64,000 nucleotides of DNA from Pseudomonas crudilactis (GCF_013433315.1 NZ_WXVV01000034.1:1-64000); one strand, 5' to 3'; shown: positions 34,609 to 48,052, counted from the stretch's first letter. Notes: generated by a model from the sequence alone, not told the origin. Numbers and translations are program-made.

Positions 34609-34662
34609 TTTTTGGCCAGCGGGGAAAGGGCGTCATTCCCCAGGATTGGGGAAGGTGGGGAT
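34609..34662. promoter_or_regulatory. Enhancer-like dyad cluster between the curlin operon and mnxS1
   Basis: TTCCCC-AGGATT-GGGGAA at 34636-34653 is a perfect 18-bp dyad. A half site GGGGAA at 34621-34626 is offset by 27 bp, and GGTGGGGAT lies on the other side at 34654-34662. The arrangement repeats that found before mnxG and mcoA and could serve the curlin operon, mnxS1, or both. Confidence 0.6.
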
Positions 34663-34690
34663 GACCACTGAACATCTGTCGGATAAAGAG

Positions 34691-34783
34691 CCTGTGGGAG
34701 CGAGCTTGCTCGCGAATGCGGACTTCCTGTGATGAAAATGTCGACTGAACTGCCGCCTTCGCGAGCAAGCTCGCTCCCACAGG
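34691..34783. repeat. REP doublet (REPIN)
   Basis: CCTGTGGGAGCGAGCTTGCT and its inverse face each other across about 45 bases, between the dyad cluster and the mnxS1 gene. Confidence 0.85.
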
Positions 34784-34840
34784 GATTTGTGTTGTTCGTG
34801 GGGGCGGTGTTATCGGGTCGATATCCCCGCAACCGGGCAA

Positions 34841-34858
34841 ACCCCCACCCGTGGGCTA
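34841..34858. promoter_or_regulatory. Dyad overlapping a likely mnxS1 promoter
   Basis: ACCCCC-ACCCGT-GGGCTA is a weaker copy of the dyad. It touches CTATAACC, a plausible -10 box, 35-50 bp before the mnxS1 ATG. If the same regulator binds here it could block or modulate expression of its own kinase. Confidence 0.35.
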
Positions 34859-34892
34859 TAACCCTATAGGGACGTATCGGGAAGTCGCCGCC

Positions 34893-36341
34893 ATGAACAT
34901 GCAGTCGAAATCGTTACCGGTCGAGGAGGGCAATCTGCGCTTGGGCTCGCGCAAGCAGTCGTTCAACCTGTTGCGCTGGTTTTCGCTGATCAGCATGGCG
35001 GTGATCGGCACCGTGGCCATCGCACTTGGCGCGGTTTCAACGCGTTTCGTGATCGAAGAAAGCGTGCAGCGCGATGCCTTGCTCACGGCGCAATTCATCC
35101 AGGCCATCGCATCGGCCGAGGTGCGCCACGTATCCATTCCCAACATCCGCACGATGGGTGAATTGCTCGATCCACGCCAGGACAAGGATTTTCCGGATGT
35201 CGATCCGCAGGCCCGGGCGGGTGCGCGGGGTGAATTTCTCGATCACATCGAACACTTGCCGGACGTGATCCTCGCCAACATTTATGCGCCTGACCGCCAA
35301 GTGATCTGGTCGACCAACCCGGTTCTGATCGGTACCAGCATTCATGCCGACGAAGACCTCGATCGCTCCTTCAACGAAAAGATTCCGGTGTCGGCCAGTT
35401 ACCACGACGTCGACAAGGCGCGTGAGGAGCAGAAATTCGTCATCCCGCCGGATTACATCTTCATCGAGAACTACATTCCGCTGTTCGACGCCGAGGGCAA
35501 GAACGTCACGGCGATGGTCGAGATCTACAAGGAACCCAAGGACCTGATCGCGCGTATGGAGCGCGGCTTGACCCTGATCTGGCTGGCCACTGCACTGGGT
35601 GGCGGACTGATTTATCTGGGGCTTTACTGGATCGTCCGGCGCGCGGCAATCCTGCTCGCGGCCCAGCAAAAACAACTGATCGCCAACGAAACCTTTGTTG
35701 CCCTGGGCGAGATGTCTTCGGCGGTGGCGCACAGTTTGCGCAATCCGCTGGCGACCATCCGTTCCAGTGCCGAGCTGGCGCTGGAGTTCGATGCCGGTCC
35801 GGCAGAAAAGAACATCAAAGACATCATCGGTCAGGTCGATCGCATGTCGAAATGGGTGCGCGAGCTGCTGCAATCGCTGCGTCCGCTCAACGATGATCCG
35901 GAACCGGTGAACCTGGTGGCGACGCTGCACGAAAGCCTCGTCGCTTTTGAACAGCAGATCGCCAAGGCGGGCGTGCAGGTGGTGTTTCATCCGCAACACA
36001 CGCCGATGGTGCTCAGTCAGCCGGTACAACTGACGCAGATCCTCAACAGCCTTCTGGCCAATGCGCTGGAGGCGATGGACAAGGGCGGCACACTGACCGT
36101 CAGCCTGGAACCGAGCGAAGAGCGTGGCGTGTGCGTGGTGCTCAGCGACACTGGCAAAGGCATGAATGAAGAGCAACGCACCATGGCCTTCCGGCCGTTT
36201 TTCACCACCAAAACCGGTGGTCTTGGCGTTGGCCTGGTGCTGGTCAAACGCATCATGGAGCGCTTTGGCGGCGGCGTGACCCTGGACAGCCGCGAAGGCG
36301 AGGGCACCACCGTTCGTCTGGCCTTTCAGCTTGTCCCATAA
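34893..36341 (+). CDS. mnxS1: Membrane sensor histidine kinase, MnxS1 type
   Basis: The 482-residue protein has a cytoplasmic tail ending FNLLRWFSLISM, a first membrane helix, a periplasmic sensor of about 175 residues (with DAEGKNVTAMVEIYKEP), a second helix (about 230-250), then HisKA with phospho-accepting His280 (MSSAVAHSLRNPLATIRSSA) and a full HATPase (NSLLANALEAM, DTGKGM, GGLGVGLVLVKRI). In P. putida GB-1 two such kinases, MnxS1 and MnxS2, and MnxR are needed for Mn(II) oxidation. Numbering of the two kinases here follows order only. It lies alone between the dyad region and the mcoA promoter. Confidence 0.85.
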   Translation: MNMQSKSLPVEEGNLRLGSRKQSFNLLRWFSLISMAVIGTVAIALGAVSTRFVIEESVQRDALLTAQFIQAIASAEVRHVSIPNIRTMGELLDPRQDKDFPDVDPQARAGARGEFLDHIEHLPDVILANIYAPDRQVIWSTNPVLIGTSIHADEDLDRSFNEKIPVSASYHDVDKAREEQKFVIPPDYIFIENYIPLFDAEGKNVTAMVEIYKEPKDLIARMERGLTLIWLATALGGGLIYLGLYWIVRRAAILLAAQQKQLIANETFVALGEMSSAVAHSLRNPLATIRSSAELALEFDAGPAEKNIKDIIGQVDRMSKWVRELLQSLRPLNDDPEPVNLVATLHESLVAFEQQIAKAGVQVVFHPQHTPMVLSQPVQLTQILNSLLANALEAMDKGGTLTVSLEPSEERGVCVVLSDTGKGMNEEQRTMAFRPFFTTKTGGLGVGLVLVKRIMERFGGGVTLDSREGEGTTVRLAFQLVP

Positions 36342-36363
36342 ATCCGCAAAATTTCTCTGAACT

Positions 36364-36410
36364 TCCCCCACCAGTGGGTGTCCAGCCCCGGTCACCGGGG
36401 AGTGGGGAAA
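36364..36410. promoter_or_regulatory. Enhancer-like dyads upstream of mcoA
   Basis: TCCCCC-ACCAGT-GGGTGT at 36364-36381 and a half site GGAGTGGGGAAA ending at 36410 are 28 bp apart, like the mnxG pair. Between and overlapping them is CCCCGGTCACCGGGG, a perfect palindrome. All lie 45-90 bp upstream of the sigma54 promoter. Confidence 0.6.
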
Positions 36411-36454
36411 TCCGCAGACCTTCCAAGTCACTGTTACAACTGGAAATAATTTAT

Positions 36455-36470
36455 TGGCGCAGTAGTTGCA
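36455..36470 (+). promoter_or_regulatory. Sigma54 (-24/-12) promoter of mcoA
   Basis: TGGCGCA-GTAG-TTGCA keeps GG at 36456-36457 and GC at 36468-36469 with the correct spacing and a perfect -12 box. Transcription would begin near 36480, 28 nt before the ATG at 36508. Confidence 0.75.
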
Positions 36471-36507
36471 AAACACCATCACCCCTTCCTTGATGAGGCG
36501 GCTGGTG

Positions 36508-39311
<2,804 letters not shown>

Positions 39312-39315
<4 letters not shown>

Positions 39316-40412
39316 ACCGCCGGCACGGTGATCGCCCTGTGCATACCCCGCGCTCCCGGGCGCTGGGCATGCACCTGGTGCTGATGCTGGTGGCCTGTGT
39401 GCTCGGCAGCCGTGTGCTGCTGGCGCACCAGGCCAGCGCCGGCGAACCGCCAGCGGCCAGTGAATCCGCCACCCCGTGGGGTGGCGACTATTTCCCCAAT
39501 ACCCCGCTGACCGATCAGGACGGTCAGCAGGTGCATTTCTTCGATGACCTGATCAAAGACAAAGTGGTGGTGATCAACTTTATCTTCACTTCGTGCAGCG
39601 ACTCTTGCCCACTGGAAACCGCACGCTTGCGCCAGGTGCAGAAACTGCTCGGCGATCGCGTCGGCCAAGACATCTTCTTCTACTCGATCAGCATCGACCC
39701 GCTCAGTGATACGCCCGAAGTGCTCAAGGCCTATTCGCAGCGCTTCAAGGTCGGCCCCGGCTGGAAGTTTCTCACCGGCGAATTCGACGACGTCACCGAC
39801 CTGCGCAAAAAACTCGGGCTGTTTATCGAAGGCGTCGACAACGGTCGCAGCAAGGATCACAACCTCAGCCTGATCGTCGGCAACCAGACCACCGGGCGCT
39901 GGATGAAAGCCTCGCCGTTCGAAAACCCGTGGATCCTCGCCGATCAACTGGCCAACACCCTACAGAACTGGAAGCAGCCGAGCATCGAGGAAAGCTACGC
40001 CAACGCGCCGGACATTCGTCCGCCGAGCAATGGCGAAGAACTGTTTCGCACCCGCTGCGCCTCGTGCCACAGCCTCGGCCCGCAGGACGGTCAGGGCATC
40101 GGCATGCGCAGCATCGGCCCCGATCTGATTGGCGTAACGCGTAATCGAGATCCGAAATGGCTGAACCGCTGGATTCGCGAACCGGATCGCCTGCTCGCGG
40201 AAAAAGACCCGATTGCCCTGCAACTGTACGAACAGTTCGAGCGAATTCCGATGCCCAACCTGCGCCTCGACGAGGCATCTGCGCAGTCGATCATCGATTT
40301 CCTCAACGATGAAACGGAGCGTCAACATCCGTCCACCAAAGCCTTGGCCGACGGCGCTTTGACGCCAGTAAAACCGGGCGATCCAGCCGCGACGGTGAGT
40401 CAGATGCGGTAG
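39312..40412 (+). CDS. SCO1/SenC domain fused to cytochrome c
   Basis: The 366-residue protein has a signal anchor (HLVLMLVACVLGSRVLLAH), an SCO domain with Cu-binding C95 and C99 (TSCSDSCPL) and the His in KDHNLSLIVG. A c-type cytochrome domain follows with CASCH (C249-H253) and likely Met ligand in RIPMPNL. SCO proteins handle copper, so this one probably matures McoA, while the haem could accept or supply electrons. It is coupled to mcoA. Together with the two SCO proteins of the mnxG operon, three SCO domains serve this locus. Confidence 0.92.
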
Positions 40413-41965
40413 CGGCGAAATAGCATCATAGAACCGTGTGTCGCGGTCAGAGCCACCTACACTGATGGCTGTAAGCAGCGCGATACAAAACTCCAGGGCC
40501 ACTCCCATGCAGCGACTGGAAGCACAAAAAACCTCTGCACCGAACCCATCGGTCGCAGGCAAGAGCTGGCGCGAACAGTTCAATCTGCTGCGCTGGTTCT
40601 CGCTCGCGAGCTTTTTCATCATTGCCGCCGTGGCGGTGGGCCTTGGCTATATCTCCACGCGTTTCGTCGTCACCGAAAGCGTTGAACGCGATGCGTTGCT
40701 GACCGCGCAATTTGTTCAGGCCATCGGCGCGGCGGAAATACGCCACGCCGGTATCACCCCGGCGCGGACCATGGGCGAAATGCTCGACCCGCGCCAGGAC
40801 AACAACTTTCCCGATGTCGATCCGGGCGCCCATGCGGCGGCCCGCGCCGAGTTCCTCGACCATGTTGAGCACCTGCCGGATGTTCTCCTGGCCACGGTGT
40901 ATGCGCTGGATCGCACGGTGATCTGGTCGACCAATCCAGAACTGATCGGGGTTAAATTCGAGGATGACGACGAGCTCGACGAGTCATTCGAGATGAAAGT
41001 CGCGGTGTCCTCCAGTTACCACAAGATCGACGATGAGAAGCCCGAGCAGCAGTTGCTGCGCGAACCGAAATACCTGTTCATCGAGAACTACATCCCGATG
41101 TTCAACGCCGACAAAAGCAAAGTCATCGCCATGGTCGAGATCTACAAGGAACCGGCAGATCTGGTCGACCGCATCGACCGTGGATTTGCCTCGATCTGGG
41201 CAGCGACGTGTTTCGGTGGCGCGGCGATTTTTCTGGCGTTGTTCTGGATCGTCCGCCGCGCCGCGAAGTTGCTGCAGAGCCAGCAGCAACAACTGATCAG
41301 CAACGAAACTTTTGTTGCCCTCGGCGAGATGTCATCGGCGGTCGCGCACAGCCTGCGCAATCCGCTGGCGACCATTCGCTCCAGCGCCGAACTGGCCCAG
41401 GAAATCGCTAGCCCCGGTGCGCAGCGCAATATTGGCGACATCATCAGCCAGGTCGATCGCATGTCGCGCTGGGTCCGCGAATTGCTGGTATCGCTGCGGC
41501 CGATGAACGACGACGGCGAGGCGGTGGATCTGGTGATGGCGGTTGAAGACACCTTTGGCGCATTTGATGCATTGATCAAACGCAGTGGCGTCGAAGTGCG
41601 ATTCAGTCCGCAAAACTGCGCGCCGGTCGTCAGTCAAAAGGTGTTGCTCACGCAAATACTCAATAGCTTGTTTGCCAATGCCCTGGAAGCCATGCCCAAG
41701 GGCGGTGTGCTCAGCGTCGAATTCGAATCGCTGCAGCCCGACAGCGTGCGCCTGACCGTGAGCGATACCGGCAAGGGCATGAGCGCGCAGCAGCAACTGT
41801 TGGTGTTCAAACCGTTTTTCACCACCAAACAGGGCGGCCTCGGGGTTGGCCTGGCGTTGGTCAAACGCATCATGGAGCGTTTCGCAGGTTCGGTCGTGCT
41901 GACCAGCCGCGAGCAGGAAGGAACCCGCGTCAGTCTCAACTTCAAAGTGGCATCGGGAGGGGAAT

Positions 41966-43396
<1,431 letters not shown>

Positions 43397-43415
43397 CCCA
43401 GGCGCACCGCATTTC

Positions 43416-43510
43416 CCCTGTGGGAGCGAGCTTGCTCGTGAAAGCGGTGGATCAGTCACTTTGATGTTGGCTGACACACCGCATTCGCGAGCAAGCTCGC
43501 TCCCACAGGG
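43416..43510. repeat. REP doublet (REPIN)
   Basis: CCCTGTGGGAGCGAGCTTGC and its inverse ending CTCCCACAGGG face each other in the gap between mnxR and the convergent hypothetical gene. The left copy has one change (CTCGTG for CTCGCG). Confidence 0.85.
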
Positions 43511-43545
43511 TTTTGTGGTGTCTGGTTAATACTTGGTCGTCAGAA

Positions 43546-43893
43546 TCAATGCTGCTGCCGACTCAAACACTCCAGCAAACAACCCGGATCCAGCACCTCG
43601 TCATTCACATAAATCCCGCGCTCGGCATCGTACGTGCGGATAAACACCCGTACCGTCGCATCCGCCACGGTCGGCAGTTGTGAATCGTAGAACTCATGGT
43701 CACCCGGAATCACCACAAAATCCTGCGGCGCCGTATCGTCGTAAGGCTTGGGCGGCGTGGAACTCAGTGAATACGGGGCAGGGTGGGCGAAGGGCTGGTT
43801 GGGCCCGTAATAATTGAAATTGCTGTCCAGCGCTTGCGCCTGTGTGGCAGCGAGCAGACAGCCGGTCAACAACAGCCGATCGAGCATTTGCAT
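43546..43893 (-). CDS. Hypothetical periplasmic protein
   Basis: The 115-residue protein has a signal peptide (MQMLDRLLLTGCLLAATQAQ) and a small mature part rich in Pro and Tyr (NFNYYGPNQPFAHPAPYSL), followed by VVIPGDHEFYDSQLPTVADA. It ends with two Cys in PGCLLECLSRQQH. I do not recognise the family. The start is the ATG preceded by AGGTG; an ATG ten codons earlier would spoil the signal peptide. It stands alone, convergent with mnxR. Confidence 0.65.
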   Translation of the reverse strand: MQMLDRLLLTGCLLAATQAQALDSNFNYYGPNQPFAHPAPYSLSSTPPKPYDDTAPQDFVVIPGDHEFYDSQLPTVADATVRVFIRTYDAERGIYVNDEVLDPGCLLECLSRQQH

Positions 43894-43949
43894 GGCGGCA
43901 CCTGCGAGTGCGGTTTTCCCCAAGGCTATTAACTATAGCTGCCCTGCAT

Positions 43950-44129
43950 TCAAGCAACCGGGTGATTGATCACGTGCCCCGGTTGTGCGTAGGCCTTGAG
44001 CACATAGCCGATTGCGCGAAGAAACTCTTCGTTATCCCCATTTGCAAGAACCTGGGACAGGTATTCGTTGATGGCTTCGTCACTGTCCAGCAGTGCTATC
44101 ACGTCGAAATTCGTCAAAGTCTGGCTCAT
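43950..44129 (-). CDS. Shortened addiction-module antidote (HigA-like N-terminal part)
   Basis: A 59-codon gene with a strong GGAGG six bases before the ATG. The product begins MSQTLTNFDVIALLDSDEAI and continues NEYLSQVLANGDNEEFLRAI, the recognisable N-terminal region of the probable addiction-module antidote family. Full members have about 95-100 residues with an HTH after this point. Here it ends soon after (GHVINHPVA) and the HTH is missing. No HigB-type toxin is next to it. It may be a decayed gene or a short variant with a different role. Confidence 0.65.
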   Translation of the reverse strand: MSQTLTNFDVIALLDSDEAINEYLSQVLANGDNEEFLRAIGYVLKAYAQPGHVINHPVA

Positions 44130-44362
44130 GGTTAAACCTCCTTAGCCATTTTTGTGCACGTCGGATGACTGCGCTTTGTGAGGGTATCCACGTGAGCAGA
44201 GTTGAATAGTCAGCCGTGTCCTTTATCTGTTTTGATAATTCGCCGACATTTGTAGGCAAGAACACCCTGGTATGTAGGAGCTTACAAGTTTGCAACAACC
44301 GCAATTGCCGGGCTGATCTAGACTCGGATCCGCTCAATCACGAGCATCGTCCGGAGTGCGCC

Positions 44363-45160
44363 ATGGAAGTGCCCAACAATAAAACCGCCATCGAAAGCAA
44401 TCGACAGGCGTGGAACGATTCCGCCCGCCATCATCAGGATTCGCCTGACTGGCAGGCATTGCTCAGCGAAGTCGCGCAGGCGGATTTCTCTTGCCTTGAT
44501 GAGACGTTGTGCGGGTTGCTGGAGGTCGACGGTAAAGAGGTGATTCAACTGGGCTGCAACAATGGTCGTGAGAGTCTCTCACTGTTTGCGCTGGGTGCCA
44601 GAAGCGTGGTCGGTGTCGATCAGTCGGCGGCGTTTCTCGATCAGGCGCGTGAGCTGAACAAGCGTTCACCGCACAACGCCGAGTTCATCGAAAGCGATAT
44701 CCATCATCTGCCGGTGTCTTTGCACAATCGCTTCGATGTAGCGCTGATCACCATCGGTGTTCTCAACTGGATGCCGGACATCGGCGAGTTCTTCCGCCAC
44801 GTCGCCTCGACCCTGAAACCGGGCGGAAAACTGGTGATCTACGAAACCCATCCGTTTCTGGAAATGGTCGATCCGGACGCTGAAGATCCGTATCGCCTCG
44901 CCAGTTCGTACTTTCGCGCCGAGCCGTTTGTGCAGGAAGAGCCAATTGTCTATGTCGGCAAGGTTGAGCAGCAGGCGGCGAAGTCGTATTGGTTTGTGCA
45001 TAACCTTGGCGCCATTTTCAGCGCTGCCATTGCGGCCGGGCTGAACATTGCGCACTTCAAGGAGTATGCGCATTCGAATCGGGAAGAGGCGTATGACCAG
45101 TACCTGAATCGCGAGGCGCAGATGCCGATGTGTTTTACCCTTATCGCCACCAAGGTCTGA
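44363..45160 (+). CDS. Class I SAM-dependent methyltransferase
   Basis: The 265-residue soluble protein has the methyltransferase core: motif I VIQLGCNNGRESLSLFALGA, acidic residue in VVGVDQS, FIESDIHHLP and LNWMPDIGEFFRHVASTLKPGG. The N-terminus has AWNDSARHHQDSPDWQALL, which is common in small methyltransferases of unknown substrate. An upstream open extension lacks a ribosome site. It is transcribed away from the exopolysaccharide operon and has no operon partner. The substrate cannot be told. Confidence 0.85.
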   Translation: MEVPNNKTAIESNRQAWNDSARHHQDSPDWQALLSEVAQADFSCLDETLCGLLEVDGKEVIQLGCNNGRESLSLFALGARSVVGVDQSAAFLDQARELNKRSPHNAEFIESDIHHLPVSLHNRFDVALITIGVLNWMPDIGEFFRHVASTLKPGGKLVIYETHPFLEMVDPDAEDPYRLASSYFRAEPFVQEEPIVYVGKVEQQAAKSYWFVHNLGAIFSAAIAAGLNIAHFKEYAHSNREEAYDQYLNREAQMPMCFTLIATKV

Positions 45161-45185
45161 AATCGTTCATTGCCTTCACTGGCCC

Positions 45186-45262
45186 CTTCGCGAGCAGGCT
45201 CGCTCCCACATTGGATGTGTGCCGTACACAAATCCCATGTGGGAGCGAGCCTGCTCGCGAAG
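45186..45262. repeat. REP doublet (REPIN)
   Basis: CTTCGCGAGCAGGCTCGCTC and its inverse face each other across about 30 bases between the convergent methyltransferase and acetyltransferase genes. The pair is inverted in the outward sense compared with the other REPINs here. Confidence 0.82.
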
Positions 45263-45297
45263 ACGGCCTGACTACCGCCAGATATCTCGAGTTTGAA

Positions 45298-45990
45298 TCA
45301 AGCCTGCGCCGCCGCACTCACCACCGGCCGCCCCGGTTTGCGCAGCGTTTCCAGACGCGAACCCTCATACCGCGTTTCGCGGAAAAACTTCCAGCGCCCG
45401 AACAGGCAGTAAACGTGCATCACGCGGCCTTGCTCGTGGTAACCCATGCGCAGATGCAGCTTCAGCGCCGGAATATTGTGCGTCTCGCACACGTCCACCA
45501 CCTTGTTGCAGCCTTGCGCTGCCATGGCCTCCCACAGCGCCACCTGCACGTCCACCGACAGGCTGCTGCCGAAATACGCACGGGTCATCTCACCACCGAA
45601 TTCAAAGAACTCGCCAGGCTTCACCGGAAAGGTGCAGCCGTAATAGTGACGGTCGTGATAATCACGAATGCTGCCCCAGATAAACGCGACAGCGTGGCCG
45701 TCAGCATCGAGGTACATGTGCCCGGTGTGACCCTCAGTGGCCAGTTCGGCCATGGTCTGCACGCGGTCACCAAAATGCTTGGAAAACGCGATGGCATTCT
45801 CCGGCGTAATGTCGACTTTGCGCAGGCCGTCATAAGGACGCAATTTGTGTGGCGGCACCGGGCTGACCAGGTCGCGCTCCATCCACAAAAGCTCCCAATG
45901 GAAGAACACGTAGCGTTTCCACAACGTGCTGAAGGTACGGCCGAGGCCTTTCTGACGGATGCGTTCTTGTAGTTTTTCGATCACGCTCAT
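45298..45990 (-). CDS. GNAT-type acetyltransferase of the polysaccharide cluster (copy 1)
   Basis: The 230-residue protein (MSVIEKLQERIRQKG) has a central GNAT-like domain: LATEGHTGHMYLDADGHAVA, AYFGSSLSVDVQVALWEAMA and THNIPALKLHLRMGYHEQGR. GGAGGG supports the start. It is clearly paralogous over its whole length to the gene at 48057-48746. Members of such pairs in polysaccharide loci usually add acyl groups to sugars or lipid-linked units. It is the last gene of the operon, after a 114-bp gap. Confidence 0.82.
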   Translation of the reverse strand: MSVIEKLQERIRQKGLGRTFSTLWKRYVFFHWELLWMERDLVSPVPPHKLRPYDGLRKVDITPENAIAFSKHFGDRVQTMAELATEGHTGHMYLDADGHAVAFIWGSIRDYHDRHYYGCTFPVKPGEFFEFGGEMTRAYFGSSLSVDVQVALWEAMAAQGCNKVVDVCETHNIPALKLHLRMGYHEQGRVMHVYCLFGRWKFFRETRYEGSRLETLRKPGRPVVSAAAQA

Positions 45991-46104
45991 GATGCCCTCC
46001 GTGGCCGAAGCCCGGGTGTTGTGGATGGTGCTTTTGTGGGTATAGATCAGCCTTGCCAATTCATTTCAAAGTGCCATCTTCGAATGTATTGCAAGGTATG
46101 TAAC

Positions 46105-46896
46105 TCAATCGAGTGCTGTAGCGCCGCGTAGAAAATCCTTGTTCAGATCGGTGTAGGAAACCCGTGGGATACCCGCCAGCCGCTGCTCTAGCACGCGGCT
46201 CAGGGATTCCTCCGGGTTGAGATAGGCGTCACCAAAATCGGCGCCGAGTTGCGTTGGGTGAGCAACGATTTCGAGCACGCCGTCGGTCGGCGCGCAGTCG
46301 TTGCGCAGGTCGATTGGTGTGCATACATAGTCGGCGGTGACACCGGCCAGACTCTGCAGTCGCCAGTTGAGCAAACCCTTGAACACGCGCTTGGGCAGAT
46401 TGAGGTTTTGCCCCAGATTGCGCGCCAGTCGAACCGGCACCCTTTGGTGCGCGGCAAACCGCGCGACGATCTCGCCGATCGGCCAGATGTTGTGCACGTG
46501 CTGATGCGAATCGATATGGCTGGGACGCATACCGTGATCGACGCAACGCTGCCACTGCGCCTGCAACTCTTCACGCACCGCATCACGGTCTTCGCGCGCG
46601 AACCAAAAACTGTGACGCGGCAGGCTGAGATCGAACACGCCGAAGTCATCGCAGAAGGTGCGACGGGCCAGGATTGCCTGGCTCAGCGGGCGCCCGTAAG
46701 TCAGGTTGAAGTGCAGGCCGACACGACCTTGCAACGTCGGATGCCGCGCCATGGCACACGCGGATTCAAACGCCGGCATGTTGGCCATGGCGGTGGCAGA
46801 ACTGATGACCCCGGCCTGAAATGCAGCGAAGATCACTGCGTTTTCGTTTGGGCTGAGGCCGAAATCGTCAGCGTTGACTATGACTTGGCGAGGCAT
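46105..46896 (-). CDS. YdjC/ChbG-family polysaccharide deacetylase
   Basis: The 263-residue protein has the family metal motifs: VNADDFGLS at residues 7-15 and HIDSHQHVHNIWP at about 128-140, with GRVGLHFNLTYG between. YdjC/ChbG/HpnK enzymes remove N-acetyl groups from sugars with a bound metal ion, here probably in the cytoplasm since there is no signal peptide. The start overlaps the upstream gene by 29 bp. In the exopolysaccharide operon it would act on an amino sugar of the repeat unit or precursor. Confidence 0.9.
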   Translation of the reverse strand: MPRQVIVNADDFGLSPNENAVIFAAFQAGVISSATAMANMPAFESACAMARHPTLQGRVGLHFNLTYGRPLSQAILARRTFCDDFGVFDLSLPRHSFWFAREDRDAVREELQAQWQRCVDHGMRPSHIDSHQHVHNIWPIGEIVARFAAHQRVPVRLARNLGQNLNLPKRVFKGLLNWRLQSLAGVTADYVCTPIDLRNDCAPTDGVLEIVAHPTQLGADFGDAYLNPEESLSRVLEQRLAGIPRVSYTDLNKDFLRGATALD

Positions 46897-48052
46897 GTTC
46901 GCCCTCCGTGGTGATCGCGACAGGTTTCAATACAGGTTTGGCTTGCCCGGCACGGCGTGCCCGCCACGTTTGTACGTGCGGTTTAAGTCGATGCCACAGG
47001 CGCAGGCCGAAACCAAGAATGAGGCCACTCGGCCGCCAGGAATAAAAACTCCAGCGCCAGTGCTCCAGTTGCCCGGTCATGCGCTCGTGCAGTTGATGGC
47101 TGGAGTTTTCCAGGCTGACCCGCGAGGCATCGATCCAGCGCCAGTTATCTTCCAGCCCCCAGCGAATCCATTCCTCCAGCAGCACTCGACCACTGCCCAG
47201 ATCAGCGTATTGCGGCAGGAAGGCGAGGTTGTAATCGTACAGTCGACCCTGTTCGAGCAGGCCGAGGCGGTAGCTGATGCAGCGGCCGTTCAGTTCCAGC
47301 GTCACTACGCGCACCAGGCCTTGGCCGGCGAGGGCAGTGAAGGCGCGTTCGATCAACTGGCGGCTGCGTTCGCTGGCAAAAATCCCCACGCCTTCGTCAC
47401 CTTTCCAGCTCACCGATTCGACTTCGCTGATGGTTTGCAGCAATGGGCCCATGCTCAACGCATCGGGAATGATTCGCCGCACCTCGGCACCGCACGCAGC
47501 AATCCGCTTGCGCGCTCGACGCAGTTTGTAACGCGGGTCGCCGGAGACTTCCTGATGATCGGCTTCACTGATCAGATGCACCGGCACCCGACAACTCAAG
47601 CGCCGTTCCGCCGTAGAGCTGCGCGCCATCCACTCAGTGAGCGCGCTTTCTTCACCGGCAGGCTCGGACAATTCATTCAGCTGCAACAGCGCGTGGGGCA
47701 GACGTTGGCAAATCACGTTCAGCGCCTGGCGCATGTCTTCGCCGCTAAGCAAAGACAGCAGCGCCAAGCGATCAGCCAGCGGATACCCCAAGTGATGCAG
47801 CACCCGAAACGGCACGCCGGCAAAGCGCTCGCGACTCGTCACCAGCGGCAGACACAGACGCAATTCGTCCGCTTCCCAACCCAGCAGAATGAGCAGGCGC
47901 TCACCCTCGCCAATAGCCTGTTCGGCCGCGCACAACCAACCGAGGTGGTTGAACGGCGTGTGATCCGTCACCCGCAGGCGCAGCGCTTCATACGCCGCTT
48001 CGGGGAAATCGGCAGCGCACATTGATGTGCGCCATTCGAATAGCGTCACCAT
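46868..48052 (-). CDS. GNAT/FemAB-like acyltransferase (CelD/BioF2 type)
   Basis: The 394-residue soluble protein has the two-GNAT layout of the CelD/FemAB group: LGWLCAAEQAIGEGERLLIL, KLRRARKRIAACG (a typical basic helix), SVSWKGDEGVGIFASERSRQ and SYRLGLLEQGRLYDYNLAFL. These proteins occur often in exopolysaccharide clusters and are thought to add acyl or amino-acyl groups. The start ATG has a weak ribosome site, four bases after the preceding gene, suggesting coupling. An ATG ten codons later is possible. Confidence 0.78.
   Translation of the reverse strand: MVTLFEWRTSMCAADFPEAAYEALRLRVTDHTPFNHLGWLCAAEQAIGEGERLLILLGWEADELRLCLPLVTSRERFAGVPFRVLHHLGYPLADRLALLSLLSGEDMRQALNVICQRLPHALLQLNELSEPAGEESALTEWMARSSTAERRLSCRVPVHLISEADHQEVSGDPRYKLRRARKRIAACGAEVRRIIPDALSMGPLLQTISEVESVSWKGDEGVGIFASERSRQLIERAFTALAGQGLVRVVTLELNGRCISYRLGLLEQGRLYDYNLAFLPQYADLGSGRVLLEEWIRWGLEDNWRWIDASRVSLENSSHQLHERMTGQLEHWRWSFYSWRPSGLILGFGLRLWHRLKPHVQTWRARRAGQAKPVLKPVAITTEGEHASPSHSQR

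Noticed and set aside
36466-36507. Upstream TTG start for mcoA
   Set aside because: It falls inside the -12 box of the sigma54 promoter.
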